A DNA stretch of 64,000 nucleotides, taken from the NCBI GenBank assembly GCA_029817715.1, contig JARUPY010000605.1:3224001-3288000 (forward strand), given 5' to 3'. Position 1 is the stretch's first letter, and each line of letters begins with the position of its first letter. Positions 1 to 12,500 of the stretch are shown piece after piece. The notes below the pieces were generated by a model. The model was not told the origin of the DNA and did no database searches. It saw nothing but the letters and a program-made list of their open reading frames with translations. Origin of the DNA: Melastoma dodecandrum (lineage: Eukaryota; Streptophyta; Magnoliopsida; Myrtales; Melastomataceae). The position numbers and the translations under genes are program-made.

Positions 1-568
1 CAATTCATTTCCACAACAATTAAAATAGATCAGATTTTCTACACCAAGTATAAACTCGCTCTTTTGAGAAAATAATTATTGTTCACTTTTAATCGAGTTT
101 CTTAATCATAGCGACCATCTTTTTCATTTTAATTTTCATCGGATTTATGCTATCCAGACAGAACAACTCGTGACACTCTATCCACTTAATTTTCAAGATA
201 ATGACTGTAATACCTCAAATAGGCTATGAATTGCAACTGTAAAAAAATACAAAACATTGTCTTTTCTGGTTACAATTATCTCACCCTCGCCCAGCAAGGC
301 CTGGAACTCCTACAGTCCGCAAATGCCTCGGGGAAGTCGCCGCATGGGTACATTGTTCGCAATTCTACGCAAGACCCAACGGTCAATTCAGCTACGTAGC
401 TAGCTATTACAATTGCAAGGAAAACGAATGACCTTTCAAGAATCACAAACAGAAAATGACCCCAGCGGGGAGGCTTGACTTGGTTCATGCGCCTGCCTAG
501 CTGCCTTGCATTTCCTTTTAGATTTCAGGCTGGCTTAGGACGGTTCGTCTAGCTGTGGATTCGGCATA
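1..568. other. Intergenic, no gene recognised
   Basis: AT-rich sequence with short unconnected ORFs in several frames. I see no recognisable protein motif, RNA gene or repeat before the zinc-finger relic that starts at 569. Confidence 0.5.
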
Positions 569-1085
569 GGATTCGACAACGAGTGCATCATCAACAAGCA
601 ATCTCTTACTGAAAAATACTATTGCCCGCTTTGTCGCTTGATGGTTAATCCAAACGAAGCTCTCCAGTCACGGTGTACGCACCTTTGCTGCAAGCCATGA
701 TGGCTACCTGGTTACAGAATCAGATTCAAAACCATTTACTGAATCAAACAAAGCACCGGCAGAAACTGATAAGGAGATACCTGTACACTACCTATATCAC
801 AGAAGTGGATGCGTTTGGCAAGCTCTCAAGTTTTGCATCAGAAGCATCGACAAAACTGCCTGAATTTGCAACCCCATATGTTGAAAACCAGTAAAGTTAG
901 GAAACATTCAAGCATCGACAATAAGTTCAACAACAATATGGGTGCCTGCTGCCACAGTTTCAAATGACTTTCAGCGAAGCCAACAGAAGATACAGCCGCA
1001 GAATGGGCAAACTTCCATAATCCAACATAAACTGTCACAGCAATGGCTAAAGCAAATGCCAGGATTTTCTGAACCAGCTTACCTT
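569..1085 (+). pseudogene. RING/TRAF-type zinc-finger protein pseudogene
   Basis: The frame from 569 reads GFDNECIINKQSL, then CPLCRLMVNPNEALQSRCTH and CCKP before a TGA at 698-700. This is the start of a RING-like Cys/His module typical of a plant family with an N-terminal RING and a following TRAF-type zinc finger. The next frame, 699-863, continues the same family with DGYLVTESDSKP and VHYLYHRSGC. The residues expected between CCKP and DGYLV are missing, so an out-of-frame deletion removed part of the RING and shifted the frame. Downstream to about 1085 a Gln-rich stretch (SQQWLKQMPGF) looks like a remnant of the Gln/Tyr-rich tail of such proteins. No introns separate the recognisable parts, so this may be a processed copy, but no poly(A) tract is evident. 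The family match is from memory of the motif; the broken state is directly visible. Confidence 0.6.
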
Positions 1086-3830
1086 CCTTTCGTCTTCGAC
1101 AACGAAGTCGACCAGGAGCCCAAGGCGCTCCCCAACCTCAACAACATTCTCGCCATTGGAACCTCAGTCATATCAACATCAGCATCAATGAATTTGTCCA
1201 GAAAAGAAAAGGCAGCAAAGTGTTTTATCGAAAAAACCCAAGAAAATAGCAGGCGGGTTCACTGTGATGCAGCAACACGTGAAGAAGAGCAAGACGCACC
1301 AAGTTGCATTGACTAAGGATGCCCAATGTGTAGCTGAAAAGCAAACAAAAAAAAGAAACCAAGAGCAAACCCAAGCCCTCAAATTTGAACTCACATTTCC
1401 CCAAAGAGCCCAAGGCAGCTCAGCCCCATAATAAAGGCCAAACCCAGCCTAAACCGAGCCGAAAAGGCCGGGCAAAACTAAGCCAAACCCAGCCTAAACC
1501 GAGCCAAAGAGGCCGGGCAAAACCAAGCCCAAACCCAAATAGGAATTAAAGCTCACCTGCAATCCCCGACAAAAATCCTCACAAGGACGATCCTAACGCA
1601 CCTCAACACCCTCTCTGCAGGCTGAAGAAAACTTCTCCCTGAACCCCCGGTGCCGGCTATCTCCTGCAGAAAGAGGATTGTGCACGTCCAAAATGATCCT
1701 GTCCCCTAACGGTTTGGGCTCTCTAACCAGGAATGAACCAGAAGCCAACTAAAAGAGGAGGAAAGTTGAAACAGAATTGGAAGAATCGGAAGAACCTTCA
1801 GGAAGAAAGAACCAGAAGGATTGAAAGAGCTAACTAGATAGTCGGGGAAGGAGGAGGCCTTAAATAGGGAAATGTTCTTTCAGACAAGGGGGAGAGCATT
1901 CAGACTGAGGGGGAAGCTTCTAAAAATTTCTTCTGGAGGGAGCCAACGTCCGACCTTCAGAAAGTTTACCGTTCCTCCTCTTTTTCTCTTCAAGCTCCTC
2001 CAACCTCCAAATCCCGTGAGCCACCTTCTTTGCTGGGACTTTCCAACATCTTCAAACAGAGGAGAAGCTCATCTCGCGGTCATCTTCATCGCCATTGTTC
2101 CTCAACCATCTCTGACGAAGGTAAGAAATATCAGCAACAGGATGGGACCCCCTGGACGAGCCCAACCTCAGCATCAACAATGGAAGAAAGAGGCAGTGTC
2201 GACGATCCATTCAGCTTCAACTTACCTTGGCATCGACAACAAGGACATTGGTGGTGGCCATGAACAAACGACGATAACCCGAAGAGACCGTGTCTTGCTT
2301 TTCGCTCCCTCCTCAGCGGCTGTTTCTGAGACGACCAGCGAACAGAAGACCGTTGGAAGTCATCCCCTCCAAAGCTTCAGGGGAAGCTTCCTTTACTACA
2401 GATGCGTTCTATTACTTGCGCAGGTCCTTAGTTGCCTCGACTCGCTGGATTTGGTTCTCTTTCCTGAGACGTCCATGCCTTCCAGCCAGCGAAGTCCTCC
2501 GATCAGCTCTATCTCTTCCAGACCAGGATCTACGTCGCTTTGATCACCTCGACTCCCAGAAGCTCCGTGACAGCTGCAAATGTCCCAAGGTGACCAACTT
2601 CCTCTATCTTTAGTTTTTAATAATTTGAACTCCATTTTTCTTTGATGGCCTCGTTTCCCTCCAGAATGTGGACACTCCTCGACATCCCTCAGCCCCAATG
2701 ACCACCAGCATGCAAAGGCAGCCATTCCAGCAACTCCGGCGCGGCCTCCCGGAGAACCCTCCCGGGCGCATCCTAGCATCAGACCCAACAGATGAGACTG
2801 GCTCCTTCCTGCTTCCCTGGAGCCCGTGAAGCTCAGCCAAGAAATCGGCGCACCCCTGCTCCCAGCATCCAAAGCAGTGCAGCAACGTCCTGTTTCTCGA
2901 CTGCAGCGGACCCCCCCCCTTTCGGTGACTACTCAGCTCGGATCCAACGACCCCCCGCCTCAGACTCCCCCGGATCCGGCCAAACCGACCCGACCTCGAC
3001 GGTCTTCCTACCTCGTCGCCAAGAAGCCCTGGTGCCTCCACTCAACCTGACTCCAGACAGCCGTCCTCCCCGCCGCCGTCAAGCCCCCAGCATCCCTCCG
3101 ACAACCGAGGCGGCAGACCTCCAGATCCGGCGTCGCGACCACTTCCCAGCTTCCCTCTCTGGCACTTCCCGGAACCCACGGCAGCATCGGTGAACTCCAC
3201 CTCCCGGCACCCCAACTCCCCGTCCTTCCTCCAGACAGTGGCATCATCACGCGCTCAGCCTCTCTCCTCCAGATTTGCCCCATCCGACGACCTCTATTCA
3301 TCCCGACTCCGGCGGCGACCCAGCAGCCATGGATCCCTGGTGCCGGCCACAGCCTGTCCCTGGCGGCCTCGAACCCCCAGTAGTTCCATGGCGGCCCCAG
3401 CAAACCCAAGAGCTCCAGCAGCTCCACGGCTTCCCTCCACAGATCGGGCGACGGCGAACCCACTTCCCGGCGTCCCGAGTCCAAGCGGCAGCGACAGCTC
3501 CATCTCGAGCCTCCACGAAACCCTGCCTTCCGATCCTTCTCCTCCAGCAACTCCACGGCGGTCTCAGAGGTCTTCATCTTCGGCAGCAGCACCCCGAGGC
3601 GATTCTGTCTTCATCCCTCTCGTTGGCGGAATCGACGAACTTCCCCCGGAAGCCATGGCCCTCTCTCCCAGCTCACGTCTAATTTGGGAGTCCTCCGAGA
3701 AAAAAAAAAGGGAAACAAGGCTTTTCTTTGTCCCCAACCCACAAACGATGAAGGCTTCCAAGGAGGGTAGATGGGCTTTAATCGCGGGCTGTAAAATGCC
3801 AATCCCCTCTTCACAGTGAACGCCCTCGAT
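1086..3830. other. GC-rich repeat-like DNA, no supported gene
   Basis: The stretch is Pro/Ser/Arg-codon rich in most frames, so several long ORFs occur on both strands by composition alone. None shows a recognisable domain, and they overlap each other without a preferred frame. With the LTR-end-like segment that follows (3831-4560), it could be the body of a long gypsy-type LTR, but I cannot define its ends. Confidence 0.35.
1437..1536. repeat. 45-bp tandem repeat, about 2.2 copies
   Basis: A unit beginning GCCAAACCCAGCCTAAACC starts at 1437 and again at 1482, with a partial third start near 1527. The two full copies differ at only a few positions. Period 45 is a multiple of three, but no coding frame is supported here. 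Confidence 0.75.
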
Positions 3831-4560
3831 TAGAATGGTAAGACAAGCCTTACTTTTCTCAAATTCGATCGAATTTTATTCAAGTTTAACCATACTAACC
3901 AATTCATTATTTTCCCATGCATGTACATTGAGTTATTAATCTCGGAAGACCAACCTCAAAATTTCGAAGATTAACTCGAAGGCGCGTGTAGCAAACCGCG
4001 TGGATCCACTCCGGCCTAAAAAATCGTGGGCTCGAAGGCTTCAAGCGGCCCCAACCTTCAATCAAAGGTACAAAGGGGAGGTGCGGGCCTCCCCGAATTT
4101 TATTTAAAGCCCACTTATAATGGATTGCGGGCCCAAGTGTATAGGCCCGCAATTACCGCCCTTCCCCGCCTTTTTGATCTAAATAATTGTTTGTGATTGC
4201 GCGTATGCTTAGGCTTTAGGTTTTACGTCGCATGTTTGTTTTAACCAAACCAACCTAAATTCGGGTCCAATACCCGTTAAAACGTCGATAAAAGTTCGGC
4301 CTACTCCCGAATCGGGCCCAACGCCCGTCAATCGAAAGTTAAACTTTTTTGGACAAATTACCACCCTTTTTCGCATGTGTAGAATATAAAGGTTAGTAAA
4401 TAAGAATCCCCGAACCCAGACTCTGATTTTTTCGACTTAAAATCACACCACTTTTTAACTAAGTCGGTAGCGATTCCGAACAAGTTTACCAAAGCTAAAC
4501 TACATCCTACACTTTTTCGGAGCCATTTAGGATGAGGTGACAGCAGACCGAGCCGCTCCT
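3831..4560 (+). repeat. Decayed gypsy-type LTR-end-like segment
   Basis: Around 4400-4500 the order of short motifs (CCCGAACC, then ATTTTTTCGACTTAAA, then GTCGGTAGCGATTCC) resembles, by eye, the reverse complement of the start of the two direct repeats at 27361 and 29689. This suggests the same broad LTR family in opposite orientation. The segment may end at GACAGCA near 4544. No partner LTR or target-site duplication is visible. Confidence 0.3.
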
Positions 4561-5244
4561 TGAGCCTTCCCCAAAATTCGTGAGTGAGGTCTTACGCAGC
4601 TTTTCGCTCGCCATCTTTCAGGGAACTGAAGATGGTTGGCGAAACGTCCCGCAGACCCGTTCGCGAATCAAGGGAAAGCCCAACCCTGGGTCCCTTTTCG
4701 CAGCGTCCGGCGTTCGAGCCATAACGTCGATCGGACTGGGCCTCGGGGGAGCGGGCCCGGATCCTCGGATTGCCCGAACCGCCATCGCGCATGCTAACCC
4801 GGAGGACGCGCGTACAACGATATAACAAAGTTAGAAACTAAAACAAATTCATTAATTTTACAGGGTCTCGAATTTTAAAGCTTTTTTTAAGTCCTTTCCT
4901 CTAGAAGTCCATTGGGCTTTGAACTTTAGTAGCCAAGAAATTACAATGCTAATTAGGTCCAAGTCATTAATTAATGAATGATGATGGTGCAATTAGTGAA
5001 ACACAACCAAACCATCACACATTGTGGTCCATTAAGGTGAACCCCAAAAAGAATTCCATTCATTTCTTTTAAAAGAACTGCCCTAATCAAACTAACACAT
5101 GCCGCTTATTTTTGTTATTATTATTATTATTGTTATAAGTAATTACTAAACAAATTCTCCTCTTCTTTTCTTTTACAGAAAAAAAATAAACTAAAAAATA
5201 AAAAACTCCTGTACAAAAATTGTTTCCCCTCAGTATCCAAAGGT
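4561..5244. other. Intergenic, 3-prime flank of CYP85A
   Basis: A GC-rich stub to about 4820 is followed by AT-rich DNA with a short TTA-repeat at 5118-5140. It is the downstream side of the minus-strand CYP85A gene. I see nothing else here. Confidence 0.5.
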
Positions 5245-7717
5245 TCAGAGTGAGGAGACCCTGATGTGCAATCCATTGGGTGCTTCTACTCTTGGGAACC
5301 TCATTATCTTCTCCTCTCCAATTTCTTTCCAACTGCCCAAAAGACAAAATCAAACTCAGAATCCCATCTCAGCATCACTAAAATTTAATTGATTTATGAT
5401 TGATTAGTACCTGTATCTGGTGACAAAGTAATGAAGGAAGGTTGAGATCTCAGCAATGCCAAGCTCTTTCCCAGGGCAAAGCCTTGTTCCACCACCAAAT
5501 ATCAAGTTGTGACTCCTGCTCTCCGCACCCTTTTCCTGCCCAAACCCCAAAGAAATAAGATTAAGATTAGATTTTCCATCAATTTTGTTTGATACTTGTA
5601 TCTTGTTTTCCAGATAGCAACAACTCATCGCCCACAACCTTTCCTTTCTTTTTCCTCTCCACCCCCACACAAATAATGCCACCCCCCACAAAAAATAAAA
5701 GAAGAAAAATAGAATAAAAAATATTTAGGGAAAATAGCAATAATAAACAAAAAAAATGAAAAGAGAAAAGATGTGTGATATGAGATGTGATGGGACCACA
5801 TACCAACCATCTCCATGGATTGAAAACAAGTGGCTCTGGATACAAGCACGGGTTGTAGTTTATCTCCCTTGTGTACACATATATCCTCCAACCCTTTGGG
5901 ATCACAAACCCTAAAATAAAATAAAATTAAATAAGCAAAACCCATTGAGCATATGTACTATTATATCAAAACCCACAAAAGGAAATGTTTAAATTAAAAT
6001 ATTTTTATTATATATATGCATGAATGAATAAATGATGGGAGAATAATTGCACGTGGCTCACCATTAAGCTCCATGTCCTTTGTGGCCTTCCTCAGTACCC
6101 CATTGACAACTGTTGCTAATCTTGATGTCTCAAAGATCACCTAAAAAAGAACAACTTAAAATAAATTAATCATTAATCATTAGCAGGCTAGTTAAAGAAA
6201 AGTTGGGGCCCATTTAATTATTATATGAAATTCTTTTTTTTTTTGAAAATTTTTGTTTTAAAAAAATAAATGGAGGGGAGGGGAGGGAGAGGATCTTGTC
6301 AAAATTACCGCACGAGTGAAGCTCATTGACTTGAGGTCATTCCAATCAACAGGGTCCCCTGCTTTCTTCCCGGCCCTGATTTCCATGTGCTCCCTCTGTT
6401 CCACAAAAAGGCAAAACTTCTTGCATCATTCAAACTCCGAGAACACATAAGTTGATTAGTGTGATTTAATTTGATTTAGAGGGGTAATTTTTTTAATTAC
6501 CCTCAGTTCATGGAGGACAACTGGGTTGTCGTGAAGGTACTTGACAGCCATCATTGATGTTGTGGACACGGTCTCGTACCCCGAGTACAACACCGTGATG
6601 ATCTGGTCGATTATCTCCTCGTCGCTCAGCTTGTACTTGTAACCCTCGTCCCTCCTCATCAGTGACCCCAGCATGTCCCCGTGATCTTCCTCGGATCTCC
6701 TCCTCTCCTCCATCAGCTTCCTCAGCATGCTCACGATGTTCTTCCTCGCCTGCGCCGGAGCCAGGGGTATACCGGGGTCAGGTCAGGTAACAGGGGACTT
6801 TCTGGGGACTTTCAGAGGGGTTTTGTTTTGTTTACCTGGAAGCCGCGGCGGTAGTTCGTCCCGGGGAGGTCGATGGGGAGGGAGAGCGTCCCCAGGACTA
6901 GGTTGAAGAACTCCGGCATGAATTCCCGAGCGAACCCAGTGGACTCGGTTCCGCAAATCTGCTTCAGGGACGAGAGGAAGGCCATCTGTTTGTTCGAACC
7001 GGGGAGGAAAAGGAAACAGAAAAGAGGGGTTTCGGTTATGATTGGAACAGGAGGGCGAAGAATGAATCTAGGGACAGGGGAGGATCGATCGGTCCCTTAC
7101 CTCCTTGGTTTTCTCCTGGAGATCGACAACGGTGTCCTCCCAGCCAGCGAGGTGGGACCGCATGAACGAGTCTATCATGGGGAGTAGCCGGTCCTTGATC
7201 ATGGCATGGTTGAGGAGCGAAAACAGGGCGCCCCTCATGTACTTGTGGGAAGACCCGTGGACGGCAGCAATGTTGGACTTTCCAAGTATATCCAGCATCG
7301 ACTGCGGGTACCCAGGTACCAAGCCCTTCGACTCATTCATGAGGATGTACCGATTGACCTCCGGATCCATCGACACGATCGTCGGGCAACCCAGGATGTG
7401 GGACTTGAAGAAACTCCCATACCTGCCACAAAAAAATCACCCAGAAACACAAACATTAGTAAAACGACAGGCCACCGGTTTCACTGGGGGCAATAGGCGG
7501 CAACGGGTTACCGAGCACTCTGCGTCTTCATGAAGCTGGGCCCGTGCTTGAGGAACTCGGTCGTCTCGCCGACTACGGGCCATCCCATAGTACCAGGGGG
7601 AAGTCCCTTCCTCCGGTAGCGGAACTCGTTCCACTGAAGCAGGGCGGCGGAAAGGCATACGAGGAGGGGGAGGATGACCGCGGCCGGGAACAGGAGGAGG
7701 ACTAGGTGGGCAGCCAT
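5245..7717 (-). CDS. CYP85A: Brassinosteroid C-6 oxidase, cytochrome P450 CYP85A
   Basis: This ER-membrane P450 converts 6-deoxo-brassinosteroids (6-deoxocastasterone) to castasterone; some family members go on to brassinolide. Nine exons can be read with GT-AG borders: 7717-7512, 7422-7101, 6985-6836, 6749-6501, 6395-6309, 6140-6062, 5910-5804, 5535-5411 and 5332-5245. Together they make 1413 bp, 470 residues plus stop, close to the usual CYP85A length. A hydrophobic N-terminal anchor is followed by the hinge RKGLPPGTMGWPVVGET. The I-helix reads SGYET (282-286), the K-helix ExxR is ETSR (342-345), and the haem loop FGGGTRLCPG places the thiolate Cys at 420. Substrate-region motifs such as SMDPEVNRYILMNES match CYP85A, not the related CYP90 or CYP724 families. 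At the exon 8/9 junction the codon spells Ser (TRYS-W) where I recall Arg being usual. No lesion is visible. CYP85A1-type versus CYP85A2-type activity cannot be told by eye. Confidence 0.95.
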
Positions 7718-7802
7718 TGTTGGGGAACGAGGATGTTGTTAGAGAAAGGGGAAAGAGGGATTATCCGATGCAGGGTATCATCAAAACAAGAGTATGGTGG
7801 GT

Positions 7803-7811
7803 TTATATATA
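7803..7811 (-). promoter_or_regulatory. Probable TATA box of CYP85A
   Basis: On the minus strand TATATATAA lies about 90 nt upstream of the CYP85A start codon at 7717, a normal distance for a plant core promoter with a short 5-prime UTR. The assignment is from position and sequence only. Confidence 0.6.
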
Positions 7812-8599
7812 GGGAGGGAAGGAATTAATTAATAATAAGAAAGGGGTTTTGCGGAGGAAAAGGATAAAAAGTTCCAACCGTGCAATGCCTGGTTGTTCAT
7901 TGGGGCCCACCACCACCACCATTTACCAGTCGAATACGGATCAAAATACGTGTCATACGTTTACGATCAGACTTCATCGTGTCGTATTATAGTAATTTAG
8001 GTTAAGATAAGCATGCAGTAATACGTGTCTCGTAATCTAAATAAACAATAATAATTCATTTGTGCTTATCAAACAACCCCATATTTAAAAAAGTTTGTCT
8101 TTTTTTGGCAAAAAATATATGATTATGCTTCGAATTTGGACAAAATGAGGGTTTTAAGAGTCATAAATAAGTAAAATTAACCTTTCCAATGATGGGCTCG
8201 TGTTAAAATGAGGGTTTTATACTTAAATATAGAATTTTTTTAACGGTTGCCCTAAAGTTACTACTTAAGAAGAATTAAATATGTATTAATAATGGTGATT
8301 CTGTATGTCTTGATTGTTGTGATCTTTCTTTTTTAGCTAAACAATGAAATTATAAATTATATTAAATAATTTTGAAAATATAAAATTTATTTAGGGGCTT
8401 TGCCCTTAGGGCACCCGTTAACCAGGGCATTTAAATATTTCGGACTCGACAATGACTTTACTTTATAATTTTTCAAGACTTCAATGCATAATTCATTTTG
8501 GATGTTTTATGTTGCAAAGATTAATAATTAAAATAAATAAATGAATGAGAACGTGCAACCGGACTACAAACTGGATACAGAAAATCTACATCATTAAAT

Positions 8600-8628
8600 G
8601 TCTCTCTCTCTCTCTATATATATATAAG
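8600..8628. repeat. CT/TA compound microsatellite
   Basis: A run of CT dinucleotides passes directly into TA dinucleotides. This is a simple-sequence repeat in intergenic DNA. Confidence 0.8.
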
Positions 8629-9488
8629 TAATTGATATATTAAATTTATGATCTGGATGCATTGATAGTTACAGTTGAGATGGAATCTGTGGTGTTGCTG
8701 TTGAAGTTAAATTATTTACAGCTACTATTCTATTGTGCACTATCCCCCGGATGCTATTTCCTATTTGCCCATATTGTCTCTTGCGAGAGCTCTCTCTCCC
8801 CCACCTTTATCTGTCTCTTGTTTTTCCTCTTGGTATGGTCGTTTTCTTTGACAACGAGTTGTGAAGTTCGTTTCTGCTTCTGCTTCATTTAATTGAGAGT
8901 GATTGTTTTGTTGTTGTTGTTGGGTGCCAATATCTTTCTTAATTCATTGTCCAAATACCCATGAAAATAAAAAAAGAAATTAAGTTTACATTATCATACG
9001 AAATACATTCTATGGAATTTTCTAACCTTTGATGCACATTCATTCCGGGCATTAGCAAGTAAAAAAGAAATTGCTTGTGATTTAGGACGACCTAAAAAAT
9101 ACGAGAGGGCAGTTCCAAAAATCGGCATAAATAGAAAAGCATGGGATGGGACACATAACCATGTGAAATAAATATTAACTCGTGCCCATAAAGTCTTAAT
9201 TTTTGAGAGGGGGGGACCTTTTGTTGGTTGAAATTTCTTTTATGGACAATAATTTTCATTGCCCACCACCTATATAACATTAACATTAACATTTTTTAAT
9301 TAATTTATCGATATACCCAAAACATATTATATAGAGAAATGCTGATGCCACATAAAAATTTTTCGAATCAAATAGATCTCGAACACGCAAGGCCAGGACG
9401 ATGCCACGGGGGTCGACGAAAGTCGAGTCGGGTGCGACGTCGCTGTAGCGAACCCGGGGGGATGACGACCTTTTCATAATCTATTGAT

Positions 9489-9502
9489 GGGGGGGGGGGG
9501 GG
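9489..9502. repeat. 14-bp poly-G run
   Basis: An uninterrupted G homopolymer in intergenic DNA; its exact length may be unreliable in any assembly. Confidence 0.8.
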
Positions 9503-12500
9503 TCGGCCATCCGTACACGGTTTGGTGTACATTGGTGCGATTGAAGTTGGATCGGATGTCCCTGTCATCGATAAAATAAAAGTTCAAAAGACAACGCACA
9601 TTTGCATACGCACCATATATCACACGTTCATCCTCATTATTAATTTCTAGGGACGAAAACAACAACTCCACTTTCGCCCACGTTCGAATCCCCCCGCACC
9701 CCCTTTTCCTTCTCCCTTTTCCTCCACTGCTTTTTCACTGCAAAATCACGAAAATCAATACCCCTATTGCTTAAAATGCAATCATTTCTTCTTTTGACTT
9801 ATTATTTCAATTAATATTATGTAAAATATGATGGAGGAGGAAAGTTATTATTTTGAGGGGGGAAGGACATGACAGAAAAGTGCAAAATCTTTGAACAGAT
9901 TCTTGGAAAGGGATTGAACACACGCTCGCATTGATTGGAATTTTCTGTCTTTTCAGTGTCTTATATAATTTTCATTTTTTAACGATTGTTTTTCCAAATC
10001 AATCACTGTTAGTTATTACACCCTCCCCAGATTATTCGACCGTTTTAAAAATTTATACGAAATTCCAAGTAAAGTCATCACTTCTAAACGCGATTTAATA
10101 TATATGTGAGATGCTTTTTAGACTTAAATCTTGTTTTTATACTTAAAGAAGGATATTGCATTTGGAAACTGTAAGATACTTTTTGAACTTAAATCGGGTT
10201 TTCTAAAACAACATGGAATCATTGTTCTTGTAATTTTAGAAGTCTGAATGGATTTTCTATGATACATGGATGGAACTTTTCTTCCCTTCCCAACGAATTT
10301 AGCTTTGGGAAATAGAGAAGAAAGAAGAATTCGGAGGATTCGTAAAAGTGGACAGGCAAAAGTAAGTATGAGAAAATAATAGGACTTTGACATGATCCCT
10401 ATCCAATTATTTCCTTTTGAATTATACCACTTCTTACAAATAATATTCCCACCTCCTTTTATCGAATTATGTGATTTAGATGATTTTCATACACCATTTT
10501 CAATATGGTAATTAATAATAAATAATATCATGTTATTTTTTTCTTGTTGGAATGATTGATTGATGGATTGCCGACAGCCCATTTACTTATTTATTTATAT
10601 TTTTTGGGTCGACTATTTTGTTTTTTGAATAATCGAAGGGACAAATGGGGAGAACAGTGGTTGAGAATAAGACTAGGCACAAACAAGCAAGAGGAATTGT
10701 AAGGCAATGAATGTCCAAGTTTTATGCAAAAATCAACGTCAAAATTTTCCCAAAGGAATGATTGAGTTGATTGGTGATCCATGAATACACACGTAAATTC
10801 ATTCTTCCCCCCCCCAAAAAAAAACATATGGAACTGACGTATGTGCATGAATTGCATGAGCTCCATGATGAAATATAAATATGGTTGGGGGATGAATAAG
10901 CTTATATGAATTTGCACGAGGGCCTATAATTTGTCACCTAGTTAGTGCCTTTACATATATATAATAATTCATTAATTGGATGCCTCTCGTTTTGCTTGCC
11001 CCCACCCCACCCAGGCGTCTCGATTATTTTTTTTATTTTAAAAAAAAAATAGTTGTACTTAAATTGTTCTTATCTACCTTCGTGATAATACAAAATTATA
11101 TAATATATTTAAAAAAGGAAAAGAAAAGAAGAAAGAGGAGAGGAAATGCCCCGCCAATGCACATGGGATGGGCACGACCTAACCATCGTATCTTGTCCAT
11201 TTCCCCTGCCCTACAATTTCAATAATTCCAATCCTACGGTTGGGATTGACGCTGAAGAACCAGGTAAAATAAGGGAAAAGAAAAAAGAAAAGGAGAAGGA
11301 AGATATCGATTCATGATTTTTTTTAATGGCATTTCTAAAATTATAAATATTTTAATTTTTTATGAATTAATTAATTAATTTTTACGACTTTGATATTTAA
11401 ATTTTTTTTATCTTATTTTGACTTAATTAGGTCATAAAAGAAAATATTCATTTAGCGCCAAAAAGAAAAGAAGCAATTTTAAAGTCGGAAAGGAAACTCA
11501 ATCAATTTCGGACAATTGATCAATATTTTGCAAATAAAAATAAAAGAAAATTTTTATTACTTTCTATGTGTTGGTGTGCGATCGATCATCCAGATTAAAA
11601 TTATGAAAGGAAATAATGTCCAAGTGGGTAAGAGCAATCAATGTTATTAGTTAGTTTCTCCCCTTGTTGCTTAGGGTTTGGTCTGAAATTGTTTTAGATG
11701 CTTCTGTGAAATGCGTGAAGGATTTCAAGGAGGGTGGTTTTTCTTTGAAGTAATTAAAAAGGTAAAAGAGTTATTTAAAAAGTCACAAAATATATAAAAG
11801 ATTCTTTTCTTTTTTGTGTTTATTTCTCTGTCTCGATAATTGATCGCACGTGTGGTGGGGACAAAGGCCCTTTCATGTCTATCCCCAACTTTCAACCCCC
11901 CCCCACGGTCGCTTGTCTTTTTCTCCAACCCCCTCGCCCCTCCTTTTTTTGTTCGGGTGTTGGAATTGAATGTGACTGACTCGTCCTTTTCTTCACGTCA
12001 TTAAATTCTCCCTCCTCAACCCACAAATTTCATTACTATTAAAATTAAAAAAGAGGATCCGAAAAGAAAGCACGTGTGGCATTAGGTTTTGAGAGTGCAG
12101 AAGTTCTCTTCTTCTTCTTCATCGTCATCATCTTCAACTGTTGTTGGCTGAATAGAACTGTGCAGCATTCATCCATCCCCCGGTAACTTTTCGGGTTCAT
12201 CCCTTGTGTTTTCCCCCATGTTGTAGTAATCTGCATGTGTCATGTCTGATAAATAAGAAGGCAGCAGACATCTAATAATTAATTATTATAGGGTCGTCTG
12301 AAAACATCACTGCGCTTCTTTTCTTATCTTATATTTATATATATTGGTCAAAATTATTATTATTCAACTTTCTGACAGTGGCGAACTCACGTGTGTGTTT
12401 GTGTGTGTCCGTCCGGTACATGATGCGATGGTTGCCAGGAAAGAAACAGTGCCGTGCCGTGGTTTATAAATGTCATGAAACTTACCCCATGTCACGATTT

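Noticed and set aside
1872..3819. Long Pro/Ser/Arg-rich ORFs on both strands
   Set aside because: They overlap in several frames on both strands as expected from GC-rich composition, and none has a recognisable domain or splice pattern.
9640..9700. tRNA-like GTTCGAATCC box
   Set aside because: The T-arm-like box has no matching A box, acceptor stem or anticodon arm upstream.
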